Source: Actinomycetes bacterium (GTDB lineage: Bacteria; Actinomycetota; Thermoleophilia; Gaiellales; Gaiellaceae). Taken from it: a DNA stretch of 32,514 bases. The notes beneath the pieces are model-generated. The model was not told where the DNA came from. It did no database searches and was given only the letters and a program-made list of their open reading frames with translations. This document shows, piece by piece, positions 1 through 9,112 of the stretch. The position numbers and the translations under genes are program-made. Position 1 is the first letter of the stretch, and every line of letters starts with the position of its first letter. The stretch spans positions 1 through 32,514 of the forward strand of contig JAUVPB010000005.1 in the NCBI GenBank assembly GCA_030598925.1. The letters are read 5' to 3'.

Positions 1-407
1 ACGGTCGTCATGCGATAGACCGGAACCCCAGCGAGCGAGAACCCGGTACGGCCGTCGAGCATCTCTCCCCGGCCGATGGCGGCGCGCGTCTCGAGGCATG
101 CGGTCGGGGCCCCGCGCAAACAGGACATGCAGGTGCCGCAGCTCGGCGCCCAGACCACAATGACGCGCTGGCCGATGTCGACGTCAGCTACGTCCGCTCC
201 TACGGACTCGACGACCCCCGCCCCCTCATGGCCGAGCACCATCGGAGTGGGTCGAGGCCACTCACCCTTCACGACGTGAAGATCAGATCCGCAGACGCCG
301 ACCGCGGGCATCCGGACAACAACGTCACCCGGGCCCAGACGGTCGAGCTCGACCGTTCGAACGTCGAGCTCTGCCTCACCCGTGAAGAGCGCGGCGCGCG
401 TCTCCAT
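1..407 (-). CDS. Zn-dependent alcohol dehydrogenase, N-terminal part (runs off left edge)
   Basis: Reverse strand reads METRAALFTGEAELDVRTVELDRLGPGDVVVRMPAVGVCGSDLHVVKGEWPRPTPMVLGHEGAGVVESVGADVADVDIGQRVIVVWAPSCGTCMSCLRG..., with GHEGAGVV and the structural-zinc Cys cluster of medium-chain dehydrogenases. Confidence 0.9.
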   Translation of the reverse strand, partial: METRAALFTGEAELDVRTVELDRLGPGDVVVRMPAVGVCGSDLHVVKGEWPRPTPMVLGHEGAGVVESVGADVADVDIGQRVIVVWAPSCGTCMSCLRGAPTACLETRAAIGRGEMLDGRTGFSLAGVPVYRMTT

Positions 408-413
408 GGGCCT

Positions 414-1055
414 CTACTTCTTCCCGGATCGTTTCGTGCCGGCTCGCGGAGCGAGCTTCGCGAGAACCTGCTTCGTGGACACCCGATCGGCGACGTTCTG
501 CAATGCGTAGTTCAGCCCGGCGTTCTGCCAGTCGTCGTCGATCGTCGACGTCCCGTCCGTGACGACCACGGCGTTGTAGCCGGCGTCGGCCCCGTGGCGA
601 GCCGTGTGCTCGATCGAGAAGTTCGTCCACGCGCCCGTGATCACGAGCGTCTCGACACCGAGGCCCCTGAGCAGCGTGTCGAGCGTGGTGTCGTGGAAAC
701 CGTTCATCCGCATCTTCTCGACCACGTGATCGCCGCGCTTTGCCTCGAGGCCTTTGACGGGAGCTGCTCCCCAGGTCCCACGCACGAGCGCGTTCGCCTC
801 CTTGACTCCCTGGAAGAGAGGTGCGTTTTGCTTCAGTCCTGGAGCGCCCTTCTCGACGATGTACCAGATGTGAATCACGGGCATCCCCACGCGCCGAGCG
901 GCGGCCGCCATCGCTTTCACGTGGCTTACGACGCGCTGGCTCTTGGCGTGGGCCGGCGCTCCGGAATCGGCGAATGCCCCGCCTTCCGAGATCACGTCGT
1001 TCTGAAGATCCTGAATGAGCAGCGCACTCTTCTTCGGATTGATGCTGGCAGCCAT
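414..1055 (-). CDS. Cysteine hydrolase, isochorismatase family
   Basis: ALLIQDLQNDVI...GADAGYNAVVVTDG pattern of the isochorismatase/nicotinamidase superfamily. Confidence 0.88.
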   Translation of the reverse strand: MAASINPKKSALLIQDLQNDVISEGGAFADSGAPAHAKSQRVVSHVKAMAAAARRVGMPVIHIWYIVEKGAPGLKQNAPLFQGVKEANALVRGTWGAAPVKGLEAKRGDHVVEKMRMNGFHDTTLDTLLRGLGVETLVITGAWTNFSIEHTARHGADAGYNAVVVTDGTSTIDDDWQNAGLNYALQNVADRVSTKQVLAKLAPRAGTKRSGKK

Positions 1056-1101
1056 CGAGTCGGTCCTTTCCTCGCCGTGAAGCGGGTCGCCTGTGGCAGT
1101 C

Positions 1102-2019
1102 TCAGCGCATATAGCTGCAGCGGGCGCCGCTGGTCTTCGTCGCGAATCGGTAGAGCGACGTCGAGCTGGGCACGTAGAGCGCGTCCCAACCGAGCCCGCC
1201 CCAGTTCAAGTTACCGACGTGCTCGGGAATCTCGACGGTCCCGAGATGCTCCCCGCTTGGCGCGAGGATCCAGACACCGCTCGGGCCCGTAACCCAGATG
1301 TTGCCTTCAGCGTCGCACTTCATACCGTCGGGGATGCCGTCTGCGATGTTCCCGGTACCGATTCCCTCAAGGAGCATGCGGCCATTCGCCAGCGATCCGT
1401 CGTCCGCGACGTCGAAGGCACGGACATGGACGAGCTCGGAGTCATTGATGTACAGAATCGACTCGTCCGGCGAGAAGCACAAACCGTTGGGCTGAGCGAA
1501 GTCGTCGACGAGCAACCGCACCTCGTCGCTGCCGGGGTCGATCCGGTACACGCCCTGAAACGACAGCTCCTGCTCGCGCGGGTTGCCGAACCCATCCATC
1601 CGCCCGTAGGTCGGGTCGCTGAAGTAGATCGCCCCGTCGCTCTTGACCACGACGTCGTTCGGCGAGTTGAGGGTCTGCCCTTCGTGGCTGGAGGCGATGA
1701 CCTCGCGGCTCGACTCGGTGCCGTCTGCATTCAACTCGACCCGCACGACATGGCTCGTCCAGTGCTCACACACGATCAGGCGTAGATCGGCGTCGAGCGT
1801 CATTCCGTTGCACTTGTTCGCGGGCTTCATCACCTCGACGATGCCGTCGCTCTGGCTCCACTTTCGGCGCACATCCTCCGGCATGTCACTGAACAGCAGG
1901 TACCCGTCTGGATGCCAGACCGGTCCCTCGGTGAACGTGAAGCCCGTCGCAAGCGTTTCGACGGAGACGTCGGCGTCCACCAGTTCGTGGACGGCGTCGT
2001 TCTTGACGATCACTGCCAT
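1102..2019 (-). CDS. SMP-30/gluconolactonase/LRE family protein
   Basis: TEGPVWHPDGYLLFSDMP, SPNDVVVKSDGAIYFSDPTYG, PNGLCFSPDESILYINDS, PDGMKCDAEGNIWVTGPSGVWI motifs. Confidence 0.92.
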   Translation of the reverse strand: MAVIVKNDAVHELVDADVSVETLATGFTFTEGPVWHPDGYLLFSDMPEDVRRKWSQSDGIVEVMKPANKCNGMTLDADLRLIVCEHWTSHVVRVELNADGTESSREVIASSHEGQTLNSPNDVVVKSDGAIYFSDPTYGRMDGFGNPREQELSFQGVYRIDPGSDEVRLLVDDFAQPNGLCFSPDESILYINDSELVHVRAFDVADDGSLANGRMLLEGIGTGNIADGIPDGMKCDAEGNIWVTGPSGVWILAPSGEHLGTVEIPEHVGNLNWGGLGWDALYVPSSTSLYRFATKTSGARCSYMR

Positions 2020-2140
2020 GTCAGTTCCTCCTCGGTGCGGGATTTGGGTCGCGTGACGGACTCTCGGCCCCGCGGAGCTTAGCTGCGCTTAGAATCGGCA
2101 TGTAACCGATTTCATGCAGTCGCGACGAGAGGAACAGCGG

Positions 2141-2941
2141 ATGACATCTGAGATCCTCCTGCCAACATCCCAGGAAGAGGCGATCGCATCGTTTGGGGAT
2201 GGCGGAGGGCTGACCGTGCTCGGGGGCGGAACGGCGCTGATGCCAGAGCTCGCCGCCGGAGGACCGTCGGGCCTTCGCGTCCTCTGCCTGGCGCGAGCGG
2301 GCCTCGACGGCGTGTCACGGTCGAACGGCAGCGTCACCATCGGCGCCGCCTGCCCGATCTCGGCCCTCGAGGAACTCGACGAGCCGCTCGCAACAGCGGC
2401 CCGCCACGTCGCGGATCCCGAGGTTCGAGCTCAGGCGACGGTCGGCGGCAACATCTGCGTCGAGGCCAGCGCGGAGTCTCCGCGCGGCGACCTGCAGGCG
2501 CCGCTCATCGCGCTTGCAGCGACCGGCCGATCAAGTGGAGCAGGCGGAGAACGGACGGAGCCGATCGAGAACTTCCTCGCCAGTCGAGATGGCCGGCTGC
2601 TGCTCGAGGTCTCCTACCCCGACACGAGCCGTGTGGCCGGGTACGCCGTAGCACGCCGCCCGCATGCTCACCACTACCCGATCATGGCCGCGTGCGCGGC
2701 ACGAGACTCGGGCACGACTCGCGTTGCGGTGACCGGCGCAGCACGCACCGGCCACCGCTGTACGAGCGTCGAGCAGGCACTCGCCTCAGGCGCCACGGCT
2801 GACGACGCCGCGGCGCGCGTCGTAGACGACGTCGCTGGCGAACTGCGCGACGACGCACTCGCGTCTGCCTGGTACCGCGAGCGCGTCATGCCCACGCTTG
2901 TCGCCCGCGCGCTCGCTCAACTCGAGGAGGGCTCAGCATGA
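2141..2941 (+). CDS. Xanthine dehydrogenase family FAD-binding (medium) subunit
   Basis: LTVLGGGTALMPEL and ATVGGNIC FAD-binding motifs. Internal ATG at 2141 with GAGAGGAA upstream preferred over 2114. ATGA overlap with next ORF. Confidence 0.88.
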   Translation: MTSEILLPTSQEEAIASFGDGGGLTVLGGGTALMPELAAGGPSGLRVLCLARAGLDGVSRSNGSVTIGAACPISALEELDEPLATAARHVADPEVRAQATVGGNICVEASAESPRGDLQAPLIALAATGRSSGAGGERTEPIENFLASRDGRLLLEVSYPDTSRVAGYAVARRPHAHHYPIMAACAARDSGTTRVAVTGAARTGHRCTSVEQALASGATADDAAARVVDDVAGELRDDALASAWYRERVMPTLVARALAQLEEGSA

Positions 2942-3462
2942 AATTGACGGTCAACGGGAGAGCCCACGACCTCGCGAGCGATCCTCTGCGACCGCTCCTT
3001 CACGTGCTGCGCGACGAACTCGACGTCACGGGCCCGAAGGCGGGTTGCCAGCAGGGCAGCTGCGGCACGTGCACGATTCTCGTAGACGGCGAGGCACGCC
3101 GATCCTGTCTCACTCCGCTCGCGCTCGTCGACGGCGCCGAGGTGACGACGATCGAAGGGCTCGGCGACGCGACCCGACTCAACGCGCTTCAGGCAGCCTT
3201 CCACCAGTACTACGGCGCTCAGTGCGGTTTCTGCACGTCCGGCATGATCGTCGCTGCGCACGCACTGCTCGAGCGGAACCCGGCACCGACCCGGCACGAC
3301 ATCCAGACCGCCCTCGCCGGCCACATCTGCCGCTGCACGGGCTACGTCAAGATCCTTGACGCGATCGAGGCCGTCGCGCGCGGCGAGACGTTCACGGAGA
3401 CCAACGGAGACCGCCAGCCAGGCGTCGAAGAGTCCGTTGCGAAGACAGGAGTATCAGGATGA
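2938..3462 (+). CDS. Xanthine dehydrogenase family 2Fe-2S (small) subunit
   Basis: CQQGSCGTCTILVDG and CGFCTSGMIVAAHALLERNPAPTRHDIQTALAGHICRCTGY, the two 2Fe-2S motifs. Confidence 0.95.
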   Translation: MKLTVNGRAHDLASDPLRPLLHVLRDELDVTGPKAGCQQGSCGTCTILVDGEARRSCLTPLALVDGAEVTTIEGLGDATRLNALQAAFHQYYGAQCGFCTSGMIVAAHALLERNPAPTRHDIQTALAGHICRCTGYVKILDAIEAVARGETFTETNGDRQPGVEESVAKTGVSG

Positions 3463-4847
3463 AGGCCGTAGGCGCGAGACTTCCCCGCTACGACGGACTC
3501 GGCCACGTCGTCGGTGAGACAACCTTCGTGGACGACGTCCGCGTACCTGACGGCAACCTCTGGGCCCGCGCCTTGCGCTCGCCGTCGCACGCGGCCAGGA
3601 TCGTGAGGCTTGACACCCGCAAGGCAGCGGAGCTGCCCGGCGTGCACGGCATCGTCACGCACGAAGACATCCCTCGCAACGTGTACGGGCACCTGGAAGC
3701 GCTCGGCGTTCCGGCCGACGAGCCACTCCTCGCCGAGGACGAGGTGCGTTACAAGGGACAGCCCATCGCGGTCGTCGCCGCAGACTCGGAGGAGGAGGCG
3801 CAGGCCGCTGTCGAGGCGATCGAGCTCGAGCTCGAAGAGCGAGACACGCTCTTCGACATCCGGAAAGCATTCGATCCCGACGCACCGAAGATCCATCCCT
3901 GGGGCAACTGGTTCCCCTACTTCGGCGGGCCCGATGAAGGACCGGATCGCCGCAAGGTACGCAAGGGCGACATCGATAAGGCGTTCAGCGACGCCGACAC
4001 GATCGTGCAGGGCGTCTACCGCCCGGCGGCAATCGAGCACTGCCCCACCGAGACTCAGGTGGCGCTCGTGGTTCCGGAGGCATCTGGCCGCCTGGTCATC
4101 TACTCCTGCACGCAGGCGATGTACTTCTCGATGGGGGTGGTCGCGGCACACCTCGAGGTTCCCCTGAACAAGCTGAAGTTCGTCGGCGGCACCGTCGGCG
4201 GCGGGTTCGGTGGCAAGGTCGACACGGCCGCTGAGACGTTGTCCGGTCTACTCGCGCTGAAGACCGATCGCGCCGTGAAGTGGCGCTGGACACGCGAGGA
4301 GGAATTTCTCGCGTCGTCGACTCGAGCCCCGTGGCACATGGAGATCGCGGACGCCGTGACGAGCGACGGCTGGATCCTCGGGCGGAAGATGCTCACGTTG
4401 CACGACGCCGGCGCCTATGCGCGCTTCTCGCCGTACGGCCTTACGAAGCACGCGTTTCACCACGCGGGTGCATACACCATCCCGAACATCCACTTCGACG
4501 GCTTCGTCGTGTTCACGAACCGGGTTCCCACGACAGCGATGCGCGGGTTCGGCGTCACCTCGGTTTCGTTCGCCGTCGAGACCCACATCAGCCGAATCGC
4601 GAACACGCTCGGGCTCGACCCGTACGAGTTTCGCCTGAAGAACGCCAACCGCGTCGGCGACACCACGCCGAACGGGGTGACGTTGACCGACCCGTCGACA
4701 GTGGCGACCATCCACGCCGTGGCCGAGGCTGCCGGCGACACGCTGGCGCCCGAGTACGCGGCGATGACGAGCGAACCTCGCAGTGGGCCGCTGCTCCCCG
4801 ATCACCTGGTGACACAACAACGCGACGGGAGGTCAGCTCATGCCTAG
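3459..4847 (+). CDS. Xanthine dehydrogenase family molybdopterin-binding subunit, N-terminal half
   Basis: GTVGGGFGGK and TTAMRGFG motifs. Ends at TAG just before the C-terminal domains found in the next ORF. Confidence 0.9.
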   Translation: MKAVGARLPRYDGLGHVVGETTFVDDVRVPDGNLWARALRSPSHAARIVRLDTRKAAELPGVHGIVTHEDIPRNVYGHLEALGVPADEPLLAEDEVRYKGQPIAVVAADSEEEAQAAVEAIELELEERDTLFDIRKAFDPDAPKIHPWGNWFPYFGGPDEGPDRRKVRKGDIDKAFSDADTIVQGVYRPAAIEHCPTETQVALVVPEASGRLVIYSCTQAMYFSMGVVAAHLEVPLNKLKFVGGTVGGGFGGKVDTAAETLSGLLALKTDRAVKWRWTREEEFLASSTRAPWHMEIADAVTSDGWILGRKMLTLHDAGAYARFSPYGLTKHAFHHAGAYTIPNIHFDGFVVFTNRVPTTAMRGFGVTSVSFAVETHISRIANTLGLDPYEFRLKNANRVGDTTPNGVTLTDPSTVATIHAVAEAAGDTLAPEYAAMTSEPRSGPLLPDHLVTQQRDGRSAHA

Positions 4848-5949
4848 GCACAAGGGGCGAGGCATCTCGACGATCGAGTACCCAACCGGCATGAACCAGA
4901 ACGGAGACCCGAGCCAGGCGTGGATCAAGCTCAAGCCCGACGGCCGGGTCGACGTCTTCGCGGGCACCGTCGACATCGGCCAGGGCTCGAAGACCGTCCA
5001 CACCCAGATCGTCGCGGACGCCATCGGCGTTCCCTACGAATGGGTCACGATGGACAACTCCAACACCGACTCGTCCCCGGTCTGCACCGGGTCGTTCGCC
5101 TCCCGCGGAACGTTCATCGGCGGCAACGCCGTCCGTTTCGCGGCCGAGCGGGTGCGGGAGCGCATCCTCGACATCGCGGCGAAGGAGCTCGAGGCGTCTG
5201 CTGATGACCTCGAGATCGAGGACGGCACCGTGAGCGTCAGCGGCGCACCCGACCGAAACATCTCGGTCAGCGATGTGGCCGCGGCCGCAACCTGGGGCCA
5301 CGGCGAGCTGATCACCGGCACGGGTGCCGCGCTCAAGCCGTACGCGCCGGTGGATCCAGAGACAGGAGCCGTCGAGATCGAGCCACACTGCGCGATCTCG
5401 TACGCAAGCTGCATCGCCGACGTCGAGGTGGATGACGAAACGGGCGAGGTCACGGTGCTGAGACTCATCCAGGCCTACGACGTTGGCCGTGCTATCAACC
5501 CCACACTCGTCGAGGGCCAGATCGAGGGCGGAGCGATGATGGGCCTCGGGCTCGGACTGCTCGAGAACTCCTATCCGTACTACCCGGAAACCGACCACCG
5601 CGGTAGTGAGTTCGGCACCTACCTCGCGCCGGGAATGGAAGAGCTGCCCGAGATCGAGTCGCTGATCCTCGAGAACCCCGCGGTCGACGGCCCGTTCGGC
5701 GCGAAGGCGATCGGAGAGATGGCCAACAACGCTCAGCCGGGGGCCCTGGCGAACGCTGTGTTCGACGCGATCGGCGTCTGGGTGACCGAGCTACCGATCA
5801 CGCCGGAGCGTGTCCTTCGAGCGCTGGAGCGCAAGAACGACGGGAAGCACGAGCCGCGACACGAAGGGAAGAAGGTCATCTTCGACGAGGAGATATCGAT
5901 CGGCACGATCGGAGCCAACGGCGGCGCAGTCGCGCTCGACGTTCCCTAA
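4840..5949 (+). CDS. Xanthine dehydrogenase family molybdopterin-binding subunit, C-terminal half
   Basis: KGRGISTIEYPTGMNQNGDPSQAWIKLKPDGRVDVFAGTVDIGQGSKT...DVGRAINP...EGGAMMGLG...GAKAIGEMANN (active-site Glu motif). Overlaps previous ORF by 8 bp. Confidence 0.9.
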   Translation: MPRHKGRGISTIEYPTGMNQNGDPSQAWIKLKPDGRVDVFAGTVDIGQGSKTVHTQIVADAIGVPYEWVTMDNSNTDSSPVCTGSFASRGTFIGGNAVRFAAERVRERILDIAAKELEASADDLEIEDGTVSVSGAPDRNISVSDVAAAATWGHGELITGTGAALKPYAPVDPETGAVEIEPHCAISYASCIADVEVDDETGEVTVLRLIQAYDVGRAINPTLVEGQIEGGAMMGLGLGLLENSYPYYPETDHRGSEFGTYLAPGMEELPEIESLILENPAVDGPFGAKAIGEMANNAQPGALANAVFDAIGVWVTELPITPERVLRALERKNDGKHEPRHEGKKVIFDEEISIGTIGANGGAVALDVP

Positions 5950-5958
5950 GGAGGCAAC

Positions 5959-6357
5959 ATGTCGGAAGCGCAGTCGCCGTTTCGGAGCTGGAACGGCGTC
6001 AAGTCGTTCGAGTTCGTCGACGGGGTGCGTCTGCACGCCATCGGCGGCGAACAAGTCCTGCTCTGCCGCGTCTCGTACGAGCCCGGCAAGAAGGTCCCGC
6101 TCCACAGCCACTCCGACACGGAGCAGGTGATGCTGATCCTCGACGGCGAGGTCGACATGGCCATCGAGGGAGAGTGGAGACGGCTGCGCACAGGTGACGT
6201 CGTCGTCGTGAATCGCGGCCTGTCCCACGAGCTCGTCTCGGAAGACGGCGTCACGTTCATGGAGGCGCTCTCGCCGGTGCCGCTCGACCACGTTCCCGAC
6301 CGGGAGCGGGACCTCGTGCTCGGCGCCGACGGCGGCGCTCACCACGTCGAGCGCTGA
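5959..6357 (+). CDS. Cupin domain protein
   Basis: PGKKVPLHSHSDTEQVMLILDGEVDMAIEGEWRRLRTGDVVVVNRGLSHELVSEDGVTFMEALSP; AAGGAGG RBS. Confidence 0.88.
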   Translation: MSEAQSPFRSWNGVKSFEFVDGVRLHAIGGEQVLLCRVSYEPGKKVPLHSHSDTEQVMLILDGEVDMAIEGEWRRLRTGDVVVVNRGLSHELVSEDGVTFMEALSPVPLDHVPDRERDLVLGADGGAHHVER

Positions 6358-6411
6358 CGACGAGGTCGACCCAGCGTTCCGGCCCGCCAGCGTCAAGGCG
6401 GGACGCGGGGA

Positions 6412-7713
6412 CTAGGCCAGCGCTTCGAAGAGCTCGGATGAGGCCGCGACGGCTCGCTCCACTTCGGCCTCGGTCGTCACCGTCGAGACGGCGAACATCC
6501 CGCGGGTTGCGATGAAGATGCCCCGGTTGAGCAGTCCGAGGTGGAACGCTGCGGCAGCGTCCGCGTCGGCTCCGAGGCTGGCATCGGCGTTGATCAACGG
6601 CTCGGTCGTGAAATGGACATTCACGAGGGATCCCATACTCGTGACCTGCGCCGGCGCGCCATGCCGCCCGATCGCCGCCTCGAGGCCGGCAGCGAGCTGA
6701 GCCCCGAGCCCGTCGAGCCCGGCGTACGCGTCGTCGTCCAGTAGCCCGAGCGTGGCGAGGCCTGCTGCCATGGTCGAGGCGTTGCCGTTGAACGTGCCAG
6801 AGAGCGCGACGGCCTTGTCGGCCCCGGGTGCGAGAACACCCATCAGGGAAGCTGGGCCGCCTACCGCTCCAACCGGAAGTCCTCCTCCGATCACCTTGCC
6901 GAGGGTCGTCAGGTCTGGCTCGATCCCGAGCCGCTGCTGGGCTCCGCCGCGGCCAAGACGGAAGGTGATGACCTCGTCCGCGATCAGCAACACTCCGGCC
7001 GCCTGTGTGAGCTCGCGCGCCGCCTGGAGGAACTCCTCTGTCGGCAAGATCACGCCGGCCGTGCCCATGACCGGTTCGATGATCAGTGCTGCACACCGAT
7101 CGCCGCAATCGCCCAACACGGCCTCGAGCGCGTCCGGATCGTTGTAGTGGATGACGCGGATCGGGCTCGTTTCCGGGATGCCCGCTGGGTACGCGTCTGG
7201 CCTGAGCCAATAGTCGAGGTCGGGAAACGACCCGTGGTAGCCACCGATCGTCTTGATCACGATGTCGCGACCTGTCGCCGCCCGCGCGATGCGCGTCGCG
7301 CCCATCGTGGCCTCAGTGCCCGAGTTCGTGAAGCGCAGCTGCTCGATGCTCGGGACGCGCCGGACGATCTCCTCCGCGAGCTCGACCTGCCCGAGCACCG
7401 GGGCCGCCACCGGCGTGGTCCGGGAGAACGCCGCTCCGACGACCTCCGTGACGGCGGGGTGCGCGTGGCCTACGATCATCGACGTGTAGTTGAAGAGGAA
7501 GTCGACGTACTCGTTCCCGTCGACGTCGACAAGTCGAGTCCCAGCCGTCTCGGCGATCGTCGCCGGGTACGGCAGGTAGAACGTTGCCGCCCGCGTGTCA
7601 CCGCCCGGGAACACGGCCTGTGCGCGCGCGTATCGATCGCGAGAGGTCGGAGTCCGTCGCTCATAGACGGCGCGTTCGCGCTCAAGCACCTGCACTGCGG
7701 GCGTCGTCAGCAT
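6412..7713 (-). CDS. Class III aminotransferase, glutamate-1-semialdehyde 2,1-aminomutase-like
   Basis: FPGGDTRAATFYLPYP...GNEYVDFLFNYTSMIVGHAHPAV...RFTNSGTEATMGATRIARAATGRDIVIKTIGGYHG...LLIADEVITFRLG...TTLGKVIGGGLPVGAVGG. Confidence 0.9.
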   Translation of the reverse strand: MLTTPAVQVLERERAVYERRTPTSRDRYARAQAVFPGGDTRAATFYLPYPATIAETAGTRLVDVDGNEYVDFLFNYTSMIVGHAHPAVTEVVGAAFSRTTPVAAPVLGQVELAEEIVRRVPSIEQLRFTNSGTEATMGATRIARAATGRDIVIKTIGGYHGSFPDLDYWLRPDAYPAGIPETSPIRVIHYNDPDALEAVLGDCGDRCAALIIEPVMGTAGVILPTEEFLQAARELTQAAGVLLIADEVITFRLGRGGAQQRLGIEPDLTTLGKVIGGGLPVGAVGGPASLMGVLAPGADKAVALSGTFNGNASTMAAGLATLGLLDDDAYAGLDGLGAQLAAGLEAAIGRHGAPAQVTSMGSLVNVHFTTEPLINADASLGADADAAAAFHLGLLNRGIFIATRGMFAVSTVTTEAEVERAVAASSELFEALA

Positions 7714-7734
7714 ATCGGGACTCCTTTCGTGTGG

Positions 7735-8520
7735 CTACGCGGCGAGGAGGCCGCCGTCCACGGTCAGGATGTGGCCGTTGACGGCATCCGACGCCTTCGA
7801 CGCGAGGAAGATCGACGTTCCCTTGATCTCCTCTGGCTCCATGATCCTGCCGGTGGGCATGCGCTTCAGCGCCCCATCCACGAGAACGTCGATCACGGAT
7901 GCATCCACATCCTTGTCCTGACCGATGTTGGTCGCGAAGAATCCCGGCGAGAGCGCGTTCACCGTCAGCCCGTCGCTCGCGTACTCGAGCGCCAGCTCAC
8001 GTGTGAGGTTCACGACGCCGCCCTTCGCGGCAGCGTAGCCAGGGACTGGGCTCGAATCGGAGCCGATCTCGCCCCAGATCGATGCGGTCAAGATCAGCTT
8101 CCCCGATTGCTGAGGAAGCATGTGCCGTACGGCGTGCTTCACGCAGAGGAATACGCTCGTGAGATTGGTTGTGATCACATCGTCCCACTCCTCTCGCGAG
8201 GCCTCGTGCACGGGCTTGTAGTAGTCGGACGAGCCCGCATTACAGAAGACAACGTCCAGGCGCCCGAACTCGGCGACCGCCCGCGCCATCAGCGCCTCTA
8301 CGGCGGCTTCGTCGGTCACGTCGGTGCGCTGTGCGACGGCGCGCCCGCCCGCGGAGTCGATCGCTCCGGCCGCTTCGTCGATCGCGTCCGACCGGCCGGC
8401 GCACACGACCCCCGCTCCGGCTTCCGCCACCGCCTCCGCGATGGCCTTGCCGATACCGCTCCCCGCGCCTGTCACTACGACAGATCGGCCGGCAAGAGAG
8501 AACAGATCGAGGACGCTCAT
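7735..8520 (-). CDS. SDR family oxidoreductase
   Basis: VVVTGAGSGIGKAIAEAV, VFCNAGSS, YAAAKGGVVNLTRELALEYA, C-terminal VDGG. Start MSVLDLFSLAGRS at 8520. Confidence 0.92.
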   Translation of the reverse strand: MSVLDLFSLAGRSVVVTGAGSGIGKAIAEAVAEAGAGVVCAGRSDAIDEAAGAIDSAGGRAVAQRTDVTDEAAVEALMARAVAEFGRLDVVFCNAGSSDYYKPVHEASREEWDDVITTNLTSVFLCVKHAVRHMLPQQSGKLILTASIWGEIGSDSSPVPGYAAAKGGVVNLTRELALEYASDGLTVNALSPGFFATNIGQDKDVDASVIDVLVDGALKRMPTGRIMEPEEIKGTSIFLASKASDAVNGHILTVDGGLLAA

Positions 8521-8668
8521 GGCGTGCGTGCACCTCCGTGCCGGCAGCTGCCCGGCCGCTTCACGTGGAGGCCGATCATACCGCCCGCGCCGACCTGGCA
8601 ACAAGCGCCTCGATCGACGATCGCTAGGTCGCTGGCGACCGCGGATCTAGGCGGCGCGTCTCGCGTCG

Positions 8669-9103
8669 CTAGAGCGCTTCGACGGGTCGCAAGACCACGA
8701 CGGGGATTTCCCGCTCGGTCTTGCGCTGATACGCCTCGTAGCTCCCGTAGCCGGCGACCATCCGCTCCCACAGGCGAGTTCTCTCGTCCCCATGCACGGT
8801 CTCGGCGCGCACGCCCACCGTGCCATCACCGATCTGCACACTCGCCTCTGGCGAAGCCTCCAGATTGAGGTACCAGGCGGGGTGGTCCGGCTGCCCGCCG
8901 AACGACGCGAGCACGACGTACGCATCGCCGTCCTCGATATAGAGGAGTGGGGCTGTCCGAGCCTTGCCAGACCGCCGGCCGGTAGTCGTGAGCAGCAGTA
9001 TGGGCAGCCCGCTCATCTTCGCCATCAGCCGACCGCCAGAAACGCGGTAGACGAAGCTGTTGATCGGGCTGAGGATCTTGCGTGTAAAGAATCGCTGCAG
9101 CAC
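8669..9103 (-). CDS. Nitroreductase family deazaflavin (F420)-dependent oxidoreductase (DDN-like)
   Basis: LTTTGRRSGKARTAPLLYIEDGDAYVVLASFGGQPDHPAWYLNLEASPEASVQIG is typical of the DDN family. Confidence 0.9.
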   Translation of the reverse strand: MLQRFFTRKILSPINSFVYRVSGGRLMAKMSGLPILLLTTTGRRSGKARTAPLLYIEDGDAYVVLASFGGQPDHPAWYLNLEASPEASVQIGDGTVGVRAETVHGDERTRLWERMVAGYGSYEAYQRKTEREIPVVVLRPVEAL

Positions 9104-9112
9104 TCGAGGCTC

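Noticed and set aside
228-1292. 354-aa plus-strand ORF
   Set aside because: Antisense to the dehydrogenase and isochorismatase-family genes.
4845-4847. Stop codon in the molybdopterin subunit as a second Sec site
   Set aside because: The codon is TAG, and the downstream half continues in a different frame with its own ATG, so Sec read-through does not apply.
4588-5598. 336-aa minus-strand ORF
   Set aside because: Antisense to the molybdopterin subunit genes; shadow ORF typical of high GC.
2141-5949. Assignment as form I aerobic CO dehydrogenase (coxMSL)
   Set aside because: The active-site loop reads AMRGFG rather than the AYXCSFR loop of form I CODH.
7147-8868. 573-aa plus-strand ORF
   Set aside because: Antisense to the aminotransferase and SDR genes, which have unmistakable motifs; compositionally biased, no domain.
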